In this document: positions 1 to 6,962 of the stretch, one piece after another
How positions within the stretch are numbered: position 1 is the stretch's first letter
Layout of the letters: each line of letters begins with the position of its first letter
From: a virus
DNA length: 21,354 nt
Direction: 5' to 3' (one strand)
Virus record (IMG/VR): IMGVR_UViG_3300031708_000015
Coordinates: 1 to 21,354 of that record
The notes under the pieces: model-generated
The model's database searches: none
Told to the model about the DNA's origin: nothing
Seen by the model: only the letters and a program-made list of their open reading frames with translations
Position numbers and translations under genes: made by a program

Positions 1-69
1 GTGTGGACACTGTCACAGACCTTGCGATACGCTGGACTCATCAATTCTGATAAGGGATTACGCCGATGA
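1..69 (+). CDS. 3' end of an unidentified upstream gene (partial)
   Basis: The first 69 bases hold an open frame (frame 1) that runs in from outside the window and ends in TGA. This stop overlaps the ATG of the endolysin gene as ATGA, the junction style used through most of the window, which is the main reason to prefer this frame. The visible tail is about 22 residues, ends in Lys-Gly-Leu-Arg-Arg, and is too short to identify. A second frame also enters from the edge and stops at 48-50, so the frame is uncertain. Nothing can be said about function. Confidence 0.3.
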   Translation: MWTLSQTLRYAGLINSDKGLRR

Positions 70-491
70 CACCGGACGGAAAAACGAAATTGAAACAATT
101 ACTGGTGCAGCATGAGTCTTATAAGCAATTTCCTTATTCTGATATCACTGGTCATATTACCGTGGGTATCGGCAGGAATTTGTCTGATAGAGGGATTTCT
201 ACCACTGAAGCTTTTTATTTGCTTGATGATGATATCCTCTATTTCTCTAGTAAGCTTAATCATTTTCTTTCTTGCTTTGCTAACCTAGATGAAAGCAGGC
301 AAATAGCCCTTATTGACATGTGTTTCAATTTGGGGATACAAGGCTTTCTGAATTTCAAAGAAATGATTGCAGCGCTTGAAGCTGGAAATTATGAAGATGC
401 AGCTAAAGAGATGCTAAATTCAAAATGGGCTGAACAGGTGCAAGACAGGGCTACTTGCTTGGCTAACATTATTCGTAGCGGAGAAATTTAA
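66..491 (+). CDS. Endolysin, T4-type lysozyme (glycoside hydrolase family 24)
   Basis: Peptidoglycan muramidase that breaks the cell wall at the end of infection. The 141-residue product carries the GH24 catalytic triad with the spacing of T4 lysozyme: Glu17, Asp26 and Thr32 (Glu-x8-Asp-x5-Thr), inside the conserved stretch HESYKQFPYSDITGHITVGI. The usual glycine-rich GIGRNL segment follows. There is no signal peptide or N-terminal anchor, so the enzyme should stay in the cytoplasm until the membrane is opened. The holin two genes downstream (742-1146) is the obvious partner. The start ATG overlaps the upstream stop, with AAGGGA at 53-58 as ribosome binding site. Family assignment is secure; bond specificity follows from the family. 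Confidence 0.93.
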   Translation: MTPDGKTKLKQLLVQHESYKQFPYSDITGHITVGIGRNLSDRGISTTEAFYLLDDDILYFSSKLNHFLSCFANLDESRQIALIDMCFNLGIQGFLNFKEMIAALEAGNYEDAAKEMLNSKWAEQVQDRATCLANIIRSGEI

Positions 492-522
492 CATCACGGA
501 TGATTTATTTATCTGAGGTGTT

Positions 523-738
523 ATGCTTAAATTCGAGAACAAAAGTAATGGCCGATTTTATTACATTGAAGTTAAAAGGGATATGTTTGGAGATGGTGTG
601 GTTAATATTATTCGCGGTGGTAACAACATTAGCGTTGAGCGTATTGTTTTTTGTGGTAATGCTCGATCAATACGAGAAAAGGTCAGACAGATTAGTAGGC
701 GTAGAACAGCCAGAGGATATACTTTAATTCAAGGATGA
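523..738 (+). CDS. Lone WGR-domain protein
   Basis: A 71-residue protein that looks like a single WGR domain and nothing else. The pattern is visible along its length: an aromatic strand (NGRFYYIEVKRD), the turn MFGDGVV, a glycine-rich segment RGGNN where the family name motif normally sits, and the closing basic segment with ARGYTLI. WGR domains are known from PARPs and from bacterial proteins and are thought to bind nucleic acid; what a free one does in a phage is unknown. It lies between endolysin and holin, three bases before the holin start. The start has GAGG just upstream. A second frame over the same DNA encodes a hydrophobic segment (see findings). The domain call rests on pattern recognition. 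Confidence 0.7.
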   Translation: MLKFENKSNGRFYYIEVKRDMFGDGVVNIIRGGNNISVERIVFCGNARSIREKVRQISRRRTARGYTLIQG

Positions 739-741
739 TAT

Positions 742-1146
742 ATGGGACTTTTAAGCCTGATCGGACTGGGCAATGAATTAGCAAAGCCAATTGAAGCAGT
801 ATCAAATCTTTATACCACTGACAAAGCCAGAATATGGGCTACTACGGCTCAGGAAGAAGTTGAGCAGCAAAGAGGATTGGCGCAGCTGCAAAACGATGGA
901 ATCATGGCAGCTTCCGCTAATTTCTTCACCGAGGCGTGGCAGCCGATGATCGCTTGGACTGCTGGATTGTGTTTGGCACTTTATTACATCCCACAGCTTA
1001 TTGTTATCAATTTGGTATGGTCGCTTCACGTTCTTGAATCAGGGCATATTCACACTTTCCCAATTAATCCCGATGACTTAATGCACCTTGTTTATATGCT
1101 ATTCGGCTTCGGCGGCTACAATATTGCCAAGAAGTTGATTAAATAA
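742..1146 (+). CDS. Holin, three-transmembrane (GTA/phage holin) type
   Basis: Small membrane protein of 134 residues expected to form lesions in the inner membrane that let the cytoplasmic endolysin reach the wall. Residues 1-60 are an amphipathic region rich in Gln and Glu. Two clear hydrophobic segments follow at about 69-95 and 112-126, the first preceded by the motif WQPMIAW and the second ending in a glycine-rich FGFGGY before a basic tail. This organisation matches the family called holin of 3TMs, whose members have a similar RPM-x-W motif before the first helix. The start is preceded by AAGGATG. With the endolysin it forms a compact lysis cassette; no obvious two-component spanin is seen beside it. 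Confidence 0.75.
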   Translation: MGLLSLIGLGNELAKPIEAVSNLYTTDKARIWATTAQEEVEQQRGLAQLQNDGIMAASANFFTEAWQPMIAWTAGLCLALYYIPQLIVINLVWSLHVLESGHIHTFPINPDDLMHLVYMLFGFGGYNIAKKLIK

Positions 1147-1162
1147 ATTTTATGCGTATAAT
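1135..1162 (+). promoter_or_regulatory. Putative sigma70-like promoter
   Basis: TTGATT (1135-1140) and a perfect TATAAT (1157-1162) are separated by 16 bases, with transcription expected to begin near 1169. The -35 lies in the last codons of the holin gene. It would drive the small basic gene at 1199 and, by read-through, the terminase genes. The -10 match is exact and the spacing acceptable; the -35 matches four of six positions. Host polymerase use is inferred. Confidence 0.5.
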
Positions 1163-1198
1163 TTATTCAAGGTGAATTTAATTCCAAGGAGCAGGAAA

Positions 1199-1387
1199 AT
1201 GGCGCACAAAGGACATCACGCGAAAGTTAAGCACCACATGGAAAAACACGAACACCACGCAAAAAAAGCAATGGAACACGCTCATATGGCAAAGAAAATG
1301 ATGAGCAAGCCAATGGCTGGATTATCGAAAGATAATGAAAAAATGATGGCCAAAAAAGGCGATAAGAAAGGAAGCAAGTACCCATGA
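1199..1387 (+). CDS. Small Lys/His/Met-rich basic protein, function unknown
   Basis: A 62-residue protein with extreme composition: 16 Lys, 10 His and 9 Met, concentrated in repeated short blocks such as KHH, EHH, KKMM and HAHMAKK. Composition and the absence of hydrophobic segments suggest a soluble, strongly cationic, mostly helical or disordered protein that could bind nucleic acid or metal ions; neither is proven. I chose ATG 1199 rather than an earlier in-frame start because AAGGAG (1186-1191) is correctly spaced before it and the extra N-terminal residues would include that site. It follows a good promoter and its stop overlaps the next start as ATGA. Similar His/Lys-rich microproteins occur near terminase genes in other podoviruses, from general knowledge. 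Confidence 0.7.
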   Translation: MAHKGHHAKVKHHMEKHEHHAKKAMEHAHMAKKMMSKPMAGLSKDNEKMMAKKGDKKGSKYP

Positions 1388-1587
1388 ATGCAAGATGTTT
1401 ATCTTGTCTAGGCCGAAAAACTTTGCTTTCTCTGGGTAACATGCAGAAAACATGTCCTTATTGTTTCGGCCTTGGATACATAAAAGAAGAAAACAAAGAA
1501 TTAGTAACGTCCTTAGCAGAAGTTCTGGAAAAGCCCAAACGAGGGCGCAAACGTAAAGTTTTTAGCGAGAAAGTTTTACAGTGTTAG
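1384..1587 (+). CDS. Small zinc-ribbon protein with DnaJ-like CxxCxG motifs
   Basis: A 67-residue protein with two cysteine pairs, Cys5-x2-Cys8 followed by Leu-Gly and Cys24-Pro-x-Cys27 followed by Phe-Gly-Leu-Gly-Tyr. This arrangement resembles the zinc-binding CxxCxGxG repeats of DnaJ and very probably coordinates one zinc ion. The C-terminal half is basic, with KPKRGRKRK near residues 50-58, suggesting nucleic-acid contact. It overlaps the upstream gene as ATGA and has AGGAAG upstream. It sits just before the terminase genes and could be an accessory to DNA packaging or transcription, but there is no direct evidence. A second, larger protein with the same style of zinc motif is encoded at 7507-8178. 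Confidence 0.7.
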   Translation: MNARCLSCLGRKTLLSLGNMQKTCPYCFGLGYIKEENKELVTSLAEVLEKPKRGRKRKVFSEKVLQC

Positions 1588-1632
1588 AGGTTTATTTAAC
1601 AATTATTTTTTTAGAATTTGTAATGGGTCAAT

Positions 1633-2124
1633 ATGTCTGACAAGCCAAAACATCCCGGAGGAGCGCCAACAGATTATACTGTTGAGCTTGGTGATGAAAT
1701 TTGCGAAGTCATTGCTTCTTCCCCAAAGGGATTAATTGCATTATGCAAAGAAAACCCGCATTGGCCTTGTCGAGAAGTTATTTATCGCTGGAAAAGAAGA
1801 CATCCGGAGTTCGGTCTCAAATACGCACAAGCTAAAGCTGATCAAATTGAGCCTTTAATTGATGAGTGTATTGATATTTCTGATGACACTTCATGTGATA
1901 CTTTAATAAGAGTAAATCAAAATGGTGAAGAATATGAAGTTTGTAATACTGAATGGATTAATCGTTCACGACTAAGAGTTGATACCCGTAAATGGTTCGC
2001 TTCAAAGTTGGCTCCAAAGATTTATGGCGATAAATTAACAGAAAAAGATAATTCAGAATCGCTCACCGACGCAGTTGTAGCAATGAAAGAATTGGCTGAT
2101 AAATGCCTGCAACCGAAAAGTTAA
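1633..2124 (+). CDS. terS: Terminase small subunit
   Basis: DNA-recognition subunit of the packaging motor: it binds the concatemeric phage genome and delivers it to the large subunit. The 163-residue product begins with the typical GGAPTDYT segment, followed by a helix-turn-helix-like region (about residues 22-55) including CREVIYRWKRRHPEF. A helical middle carries the acidic DECIDISDD stretch, and then comes the hallmark RLRVDTRKWFASKLAPKIYGD (about 119-139). These features match the small-subunit family seen in many proteobacterial phages. It is immediately followed by and overlaps terL by 22 bases, as expected for a packaging operon. The ribosome binding site is weak. Confidence 0.88.
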   Translation: MSDKPKHPGGAPTDYTVELGDEICEVIASSPKGLIALCKENPHWPCREVIYRWKRRHPEFGLKYAQAKADQIEPLIDECIDISDDTSCDTLIRVNQNGEEYEVCNTEWINRSRLRVDTRKWFASKLAPKIYGDKLTEKDNSESLTDAVVAMKELADKCLQPKS

Positions 2125-3641
2125 ATTCTGATTTAATTAATCTTGGGTCAAAATTATTAAGCTCATTCTTTTTGTTTAATCAGTTTTTCTATGAATTGAG
2201 AACAAAACGCGAATTCCTTATCAGCAATCCATTACACCGTGAACCGCATGTTCAGACAATTTGTCGCGAATTAACAGATGTATTCTTGCTTAAAACACCT
2301 AGATTAATGATTAATATTCCACCCGGATTTAGCAAATCCACGCTATGCCAAAACTTTATTGCGTACTGTATGGCGTGGTATCCAGATTGCAGGTTTCTTT
2401 ATTTGTCACATTCATTTGACCTTGCAGCGACTCATACGCATACAATTAAAAAGATTTTGGAACTGCGAGAATATAAAGAATTATTCAATGTGCATTTACG
2501 CAGAGATCAATCTGCAAAGGATTTCTTTGAGACTACAGATGGTGGAGCGGTCGCTGCATTTGGTAGTAAAGGCTCAATCGTTGGCCGTGATGCTGGATTA
2601 CCGGGATTAAAAAGATTTAGTGGCTGTTTATTATTGGATGACATGCATAAACCAGACGAGGTACACAGTGACACAATCAGAGAAAAAGTACATAAAAACT
2701 ATTTCGAAACAATTGAAACAAGATTACGAAGCGCAAACGTCCCAGTGGTTTTTATCGGGCAGCGATTACATGAAGACGACTTATGCGCGCATTTGCTCAA
2801 CGGGGCAGATGGAATGCAATGGAAACATGTGTGTCTCAAAGCCTTAGATGATAATGGTAATGCACTCTATCCTGAAGTGATGCCAAAATATAAATTGCTT
2901 ACCATGAAAGACAAACAACCTTATGTTTTCAGCGCACAGTATCAGCAAGAACCAGTACCGGCGGGAGGCGCACTATTCAAGCAAGAATGGTTTGAAGCGG
3001 TTGAAGAACCGGAAATATTAGCAACCTTTCTTACATTTGATGGAGCTGAGACAGAAAAGCATTATAATGATGCTACGGCCATGAGTTTTTGGGGGTTGTA
3101 TAAACTCAAACATGAAAATATTGATCTCGATCTTTATGGGTTACACTGGTTAGATTGCTGGGAGGAATGGGTTGAACCGAAGGATTTGGAACAATTATTT
3201 ATGGATTTCTATGCTGGCTGTCTGCGTCATCCTGTTAAGCCTACAGTTAGCGCTATTGAGAAAAAATCTACTGGAACAACCCTCTTGTCATTGCTTAAAA
3301 AACGACAGGGACTATCCCTCATTGATGTCGAGAGATCGGTTGCTGATGGCAGCAAGACAGATAGATTCATAGAGATGCAACCCTATATTGCAAGCAGGCA
3401 AATAACATTACCTCTGTATGGCAAGCATAATTCAAAAGTGATAAAACACATGACAGCAATTACAGCAAGTAACGTACATAAACGGGATGATATTGCTGAC
3501 ACATGCCAGATTGCGATTGAGATAGCCTTGATTCGCAAATTAATCATCAGGCAATCAGTTAGTGGACAGAAAGAAAATGATGATAAGGTTAAACGCGTAT
3601 TGCGCTCACAGATGGCGGCTCAGAAGTTGAGGAATAAATGA
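2103..3641 (+). CDS. terL: Terminase large subunit (packaging ATPase and nuclease)
   Basis: Motor and headful nuclease of DNA packaging. The 512-residue protein has an N-terminal ATPase with a variant Walker A loop PPGFSKST (about 73-80), a Walker B segment CLLLDD ending at Asp179-Asp180 followed by MHKPDE, and a coupling motif GQRLHEDD (about 219-226). The C-terminal RNase-H-like nuclease shows the expected acidic residues: Asp313 in TFDGAETE, Glu386 in SAIEKKSTG, and Asp462/463/466 in KRDDIADT. Length is typical for the family. The gene overlaps terS by 22 bases and its stop overlaps the next start as ATGA. The Walker A loop has Phe-Ser where many homologues have a basic residue and Gly, but Lys and Ser/Thr are kept, so the enzyme should be active. 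Confidence 0.95.
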   Translation: MPATEKLNSDLINLGSKLLSSFFLFNQFFYELRTKREFLISNPLHREPHVQTICRELTDVFLLKTPRLMINIPPGFSKSTLCQNFIAYCMAWYPDCRFLYLSHSFDLAATHTHTIKKILELREYKELFNVHLRRDQSAKDFFETTDGGAVAAFGSKGSIVGRDAGLPGLKRFSGCLLLDDMHKPDEVHSDTIREKVHKNYFETIETRLRSANVPVVFIGQRLHEDDLCAHLLNGADGMQWKHVCLKALDDNGNALYPEVMPKYKLLTMKDKQPYVFSAQYQQEPVPAGGALFKQEWFEAVEEPEILATFLTFDGAETEKHYNDATAMSFWGLYKLKHENIDLDLYGLHWLDCWEEWVEPKDLEQLFMDFYAGCLRHPVKPTVSAIEKKSTGTTLLSLLKKRQGLSLIDVERSVADGSKTDRFIEMQPYIASRQITLPLYGKHNSKVIKHMTAITASNVHKRDDIADTCQIAIEIALIRKLIIRQSVSGQKENDDKVKRVLRSQMAAQKLRNK

Positions 3642-3874
3642 TGACAGATAATAACTATAAATTAATAATAAATTTTTTAAATAAACTTTGTGAAGAATTG
3701 AGTGATGAAGATTTTATATTTGATAGAAGTGAAGAAATAATTTTCAAACATAACAATAAGCCATTATATAAATCTGAATTTTTATGTATTATTTCAAGTA
3801 TAAGAATAAAAGATTTTTTAAATAAATTAGGTGAAAATAATGAAACCAATAGCATTCAGCGGAATGATGTGTAA
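3638..3874 (+). CDS. Small unknown protein in very A+T-rich DNA
   Basis: A 78-residue (or 77 if the second ATG is used) acidic, Lys/Asn/Ile-rich soluble protein without recognisable motif. Its start overlaps the terL stop as ATGA, supporting real translation. Codon use is markedly more A+T-rich than in terL or the portal gene, with runs of AAT, AAA, TTT and ATT codons, which suggests recent acquisition or a fast-evolving accessory gene. It overlaps the following gene by about 35 bases. No signal peptide or membrane segment is seen. Confidence 0.5.
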   Translation: MMTDNNYKLIINFLNKLCEELSDEDFIFDRSEEIIFKHNNKPLYKSEFLCIISSIRIKDFLNKLGENNETNSIQRNDV

Positions 3875-4037
3875 CCCGAAAGACATAGAGAAAGAAGGTG
3901 AGTTCAAGATTAAGGGCGTGATTAATCCCGCACGTGCTGACCATCCTCAAATCGTGAGATATGAACATTTTCCATCCAGTGCCGAAAGGGACAAGAGATT
4001 TGAGATGATAACCAAGTTATTGAAGGAAACGCCGTGA
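3840..4037 (+). CDS. Small phage protein of unknown function
   Basis: A 65-residue protein starting MKPIAFSGMMCNP and containing HFPSSAERDKRFEMITKLL near its C-terminus. I chose ATG 3840 instead of the in-frame GTG at 3831 because AGGTG (3829-3833) sits six bases before it. It overlaps the preceding frame, and its stop overlaps the next gene as GTGA. Base composition returns to that of the surrounding structural genes. No domain is recognised. It lies in a three-gene cluster between terminase and portal, so a packaging or accessory role is possible but unsupported. Confidence 0.6.
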   Translation: MKPIAFSGMMCNPKDIEKEGEFKIKGVINPARADHPQIVRYEHFPSSAERDKRFEMITKLLKETP

Positions 4038-4207
4038 AATTTGAAGAAATGAGCAAACTTGAGCAAAAGAAGTTTGTTAATACTTATCTGCGGGCTACGA
4101 TAGCCTATTATAAGAAAAATGATAATAAATGCGGTTATCTTGATAAATGGGAATCAGATTTGTTAGCCGAAAGGGAAAATCTGGATAAGGGGATTATTGC
4201 TGAGTAG
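4034..4207 (+). CDS. Small unknown protein with GTG start
   Basis: A 57-residue reading frame starting at GTG 4034, which overlaps the preceding stop as GTGA, with AAGGA at 4023-4027 as a well-placed ribosome binding site. It encodes a charged, probably helical peptide beginning VKFEEMSKLEQKKFV, with two tyrosines in IAYYKK and an acidic C-terminal half. No hydrophobic segment or known motif is seen. The spacing, site and coupling make it a credible gene despite its size. It is the last gene before the portal, from which it is separated by 52 bases. Confidence 0.55.
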   Translation: MKFEEMSKLEQKKFVNTYLRATIAYYKKNDNKCGYLDKWESDLLAERENLDKGIIAE

Positions 4208-4259
4208 ATAATGATTATTTTTTAATCTACAATAGCTCATCGAATTATGGATAATTTGC

Positions 4260-6437
4260 ATGGCATACGGAATTATTGACGAGAAACAGGACAAGAAAGA
4301 CCCTCAAGCACGTTTGGCGAGGATGAAGGCCAATATCGAGCGAACGAATATATACTGGAAGCCAAACGCTAAACGGTTCCATGAATTCCAGAAGTTTTGT
4401 TTCAAGACCGCTATATCTGTCAGTGATAAAGCCTCGTTAAACCAAGTCCAGAAGCCCATTATTGAGTTCAATATCGTCAATGCCCCTTTGTCACGCCAAT
4501 GCGGTGAGTTCAGCAAACAAGAACCGTCCATTGAAGTATCAGCCAAAGCTGGTAAGAAGGTTGACCCGCAAATCATTGAGTTTTTAGATGGCCATATCCG
4601 CTACATTCTGGACGAATCAAAGAAGCGAAATACCCAGTATCATATTTACCGCGATTCCATGTCAGGCGGTTTTAGTAATTTTAAACTATTGACCGAATAC
4701 GAAGATGAAATGTCATTTGACCAAGTCATCCGTGTGGTACGCGGCAATATGCCGACCATGATTGGCTATGACCCGATGGCGCGTGAAGCGGATAAATCAG
4801 ATGCAGAGTTTTATTTTGAACTCTTTCCGATGGAAAAAGACCAGTTCAAGCACGAATATCCCGACATTCCCCTTGATCAGTTGGATTTCCTGAAAGCCGA
4901 TGGAACATTCAACTGGTCATTCAAGAACCAAGATCAATATGTCATTGTGTTAGCAGACTATTACGAAAAAGTAAAAACCAAGAAGAAAATAGTCAGGCTC
5001 GCCAATAATGACGTGATGATCAAAAAAGATTATGAAGAAAAATTAAAACAATGGAACTCAGAGAATCATATTGAACAAGCTCCTGCGGTCATTGACGAGC
5101 GCGAGAGCGATTTTGTTCATATCAGGCGTTCAAGGATAATGCAAACGCATATCCTTGAAGAAAAGGATACCATGTTTAAATATAACAACTTGGTCTATGT
5201 CGATGGAGACTCAGTTATCATCCAGGATGAAGATAACGCGAACATGGAACAGTTCACCAAGCCTTATATTTACCATGCGGAAGGACTCCAACGCCTGATT
5301 AATTTCACCGGGCAGGTCATAGCTAATGACTTCGAAAACATGGTTCAGCACAAGTTCATGATTGCTGAAGAAGCATTGCCTACCCAAGAGGAAGCACAAG
5401 ACGGATGGAATAATGTGCAGAAAGCTGCATTATTAGTCCATAAGGCATTTTCAGATATTAACCCTGATAAGCCTTTGCCGATTCCTCAAGCTGTCAATAG
5501 AGTTCCGTTGCCTCCAGAGGTCATGGTTACATTCCAGTCTGGCATGCAGATCATGCAAAATATTCTGGGTTCCTATGATGCATCCCTCGCACAGAATGAA
5601 CAGCAAATATCAGGCGTTGCGATAGTTGAGGCGGCAACTTTATCCAATGGCGCGGCCATGCCATATGTCATTAATTACATGCAATCCCTGACAACCGTTG
5701 CCAATAATATCGTTGACCTCTTGCCAAAATTAACGAAGAACAAAGCCCCAAGGGAATTTCCTGTCATTAAAAAAGATGGCAAGAAAGAAAATGTGAAGAT
5801 CAATCATCCGGGTGGGATGATGCTGGATTATGACAGCTCTCATATTCAGGTTAACGTTGAGGCAGGTGTTAATTTTGCTATTGCGAAAAACAAGGCATTA
5901 CAGCAATTAACATTATTGATGAAAATATCCCCTGAATTTGCTGAATTCATGAACGAGATGGGCTTGGAGACATTGCTGGATAACATCGAGTTCAGGAACA
6001 GTGATTTACTACGCGCCAAAGTTGAGCAATGGCGGCAGATGAAACAGCAACAGAAACAGAATCAGCCTGACCCAGAAGTAATTAAAGCGCAAGCCACGCA
6101 GAAAATGGCGCAGTTGCAAGAACAAGGCATGATGAATGAAATGCAAAAGACTCAGTTAAAGAGTGAAGAACTATCAGCGAAGACTGCATTAGATACTGAG
6201 CGCCTCATTATTGAGAAAGAGAAAGCAGATAACGACAGGCTTGAAATACTTGCAAAAATTGGCGAATCAAAGGATAAACTACATGCCGCTGAAAGACGGG
6301 CTGAAGCTGAGGAAGAACGCGCAAGGGCTGACCTTGGATTAAAGACAGACCATCAGCATCATACGCAATTCAGGGAGTTAGCAGAGACTGCAATAAAACA
6401 TCATTCCGCGACTAAGGAAAAGGAAATTAAAGAATGA
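4260..6437 (+). CDS. Portal protein, P22 gp1-like
   Basis: Forms the dodecameric ring at one vertex of the head through which DNA enters and leaves, and on which scaffold, terminase and tail dock. At 725 residues it has the same length as P22 gp1. The N-terminal region (about 15-110) includes YWKPNAKRFHEF and the family-like block PIIEFNIVNAPLSRQCGEFSK. The middle contains FSNFKLLTEYEDEMSFDQ and GYDPMAREADKSDAEF, typical of P22-type portals. From about 600 to the end it is a long charged coiled coil rich in Gln, Lys and Glu, the expected barrel that projects into the capsid in P22-type portals. Its stop overlaps the next gene as ATGA. The ribosome binding site is weak (GGAT). Confidence 0.9.
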   Translation: MAYGIIDEKQDKKDPQARLARMKANIERTNIYWKPNAKRFHEFQKFCFKTAISVSDKASLNQVQKPIIEFNIVNAPLSRQCGEFSKQEPSIEVSAKAGKKVDPQIIEFLDGHIRYILDESKKRNTQYHIYRDSMSGGFSNFKLLTEYEDEMSFDQVIRVVRGNMPTMIGYDPMAREADKSDAEFYFELFPMEKDQFKHEYPDIPLDQLDFLKADGTFNWSFKNQDQYVIVLADYYEKVKTKKKIVRLANNDVMIKKDYEEKLKQWNSENHIEQAPAVIDERESDFVHIRRSRIMQTHILEEKDTMFKYNNLVYVDGDSVIIQDEDNANMEQFTKPYIYHAEGLQRLINFTGQVIANDFENMVQHKFMIAEEALPTQEEAQDGWNNVQKAALLVHKAFSDINPDKPLPIPQAVNRVPLPPEVMVTFQSGMQIMQNILGSYDASLAQNEQQISGVAIVEAATLSNGAAMPYVINYMQSLTTVANNIVDLLPKLTKNKAPREFPVIKKDGKKENVKINHPGGMMLDYDSSHIQVNVEAGVNFAIAKNKALQQLTLLMKISPEFAEFMNEMGLETLLDNIEFRNSDLLRAKVEQWRQMKQQQKQNQPDPEVIKAQATQKMAQLQEQGMMNEMQKTQLKSEELSAKTALDTERLIIEKEKADNDRLEILAKIGESKDKLHAAERRAEAEEERARADLGLKTDHQHHTQFRELAETAIKHHSATKEKEIKE

Positions 6438-6697
6438 ATTTTAGTGAAGCATTAGAACTAATTAAACAAGGCAAAAAGTTAACGCGTACTGGATGGAATG
6501 GACAGAATATGTTTGTGTATTTAGTTCCGGGATCTCAATTCATTGTTAATCGTCATCCGTTATTAGGTATTTATCCTGATGGAACAGAAATAAATTATCG
6601 CCCTCATATTGATTTAAAAGCAGCTGATGGTACATGTGGCGTATGGTCAATTTCTAATAATGATGCATTATCAGAGGATTGGAGAGTATTGGAATGA
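6434..6697 (+). CDS. DUF2829 family protein, Thoeris anti-defence 2 (Tad2)-like
   Basis: An 87-residue protein with the full length and pattern of the DUF2829 (Tad2) family. The N-terminus is MNFSEALELIKQGKKLTRTGWNG with Trp21 in the conserved G-W-N-G turn, then the strand MFVYLVPGS, a YRPHIDLKAADG segment, and the C-terminal signature W71-x5-NDALSEDW with Trp83. Characterised Tad2 proteins bind and sequester the cyclic ADP-ribose-type signal made by the bacterial Thoeris system, thereby blocking NADase-mediated abortive defence; some members also bind other nucleotide signals. The gene is coupled to the portal gene by ATGA and starts the accessory block. Family membership is well supported; activity on a particular ligand is inferred. 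Confidence 0.8.
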   Translation: MNFSEALELIKQGKKLTRTGWNGQNMFVYLVPGSQFIVNRHPLLGIYPDGTEINYRPHIDLKAADGTCGVWSISNNDALSEDWRVLE

Positions 6698-6816
6698 AAC
6701 CGAAAAAGAATAATTGCAAGCTGAAAGATAAAGTTAAGAAGCATGAACAGAAAGAAGATAAGCTTTACAAGAAGCTTGAGCGCGAAAACAAGAAATTTGA
6801 GAAGGGGATTAAGTGA
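6694..6816 (+). CDS. Lysine-rich microprotein (40 aa)
   Basis: A 40-residue reading frame whose ATG overlaps the stop of the Tad2-like gene (ATGA) and whose stop overlaps the next start (TGATG). The product is dominated by Lys and Glu (blocks [25 protein letters not shown]), has one cysteine, and is predicted by eye to be one amphipathic helix. The end-to-end coupling on both sides is the main evidence that it is translated. Function is unknown; the charge suggests nucleic-acid or protein contact. Confidence 0.55.
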   Translation: MKPKKNNCKLKDKVKKHEQKEDKLYKKLERENKKFEKGIK

Positions 6817-6962
6817 TGCCATTAAAAAAAGGTAAATCTAAAAAAGTTATCAGCGAGAACATTAAGGAATTGCGTAACAGTGGCCGTCCTGAAAAACAAT
6901 CAATTGCCATCGCAATGTCTGAAGCTGGAATATCTAAAAAGAAGAAGGCTAAAAAGAAATGA
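6816..6962 (+). CDS. Small basic phage protein, DUF6496-like (MPLKKGKS... type)
   Basis: A 48-residue basic protein beginning [19 protein letters not shown], with a central [15 protein letters not shown] and a poly-lysine tail. This pattern, MPLKKG-x-S-x-K-x-I-S-x-N-I followed by a PxKQ-x-IAIA helix and a lysine-rich end, is a recurrent family of small phage-encoded proteins that I associate with DUF6496; function is not known. The start overlaps the previous stop (TGATG) and the stop overlaps the next start (ATGA). The C-terminal run of Lys probably binds nucleic acid, which is an inference. Confidence 0.7.
   Translation: MPLKKGKSKKVISENIKELRNSGRPEKQSIAIAMSEAGISKKKKAKKK

Noticed and set aside
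1-50. Two open frames enter from the left edge; both short tails (one with TLSQTLRY, the other with DTVTDLAIRW) vaguely recall the C-terminus of terminase nucleases.
   Set aside because: About 15-22 residues are too few to identify a family, a complete terminase large subunit is encoded at 2103-3641, and the right frame is uncertain.
1582-1612. GTTA/TAAC inverted repeat followed by a T run after the zinc-ribbon gene, considered as an intrinsic terminator.
   Set aside because: The stem is only four A+T-rich base pairs with a ten-base loop, too weak for an intrinsic terminator.
4204-4230. GTAGAT/ATCTAC inverted repeat in the gap before the portal gene.
   Set aside because: Six weak base pairs around a 15-base loop and no T run after it; likely chance in A+T-rich DNA.
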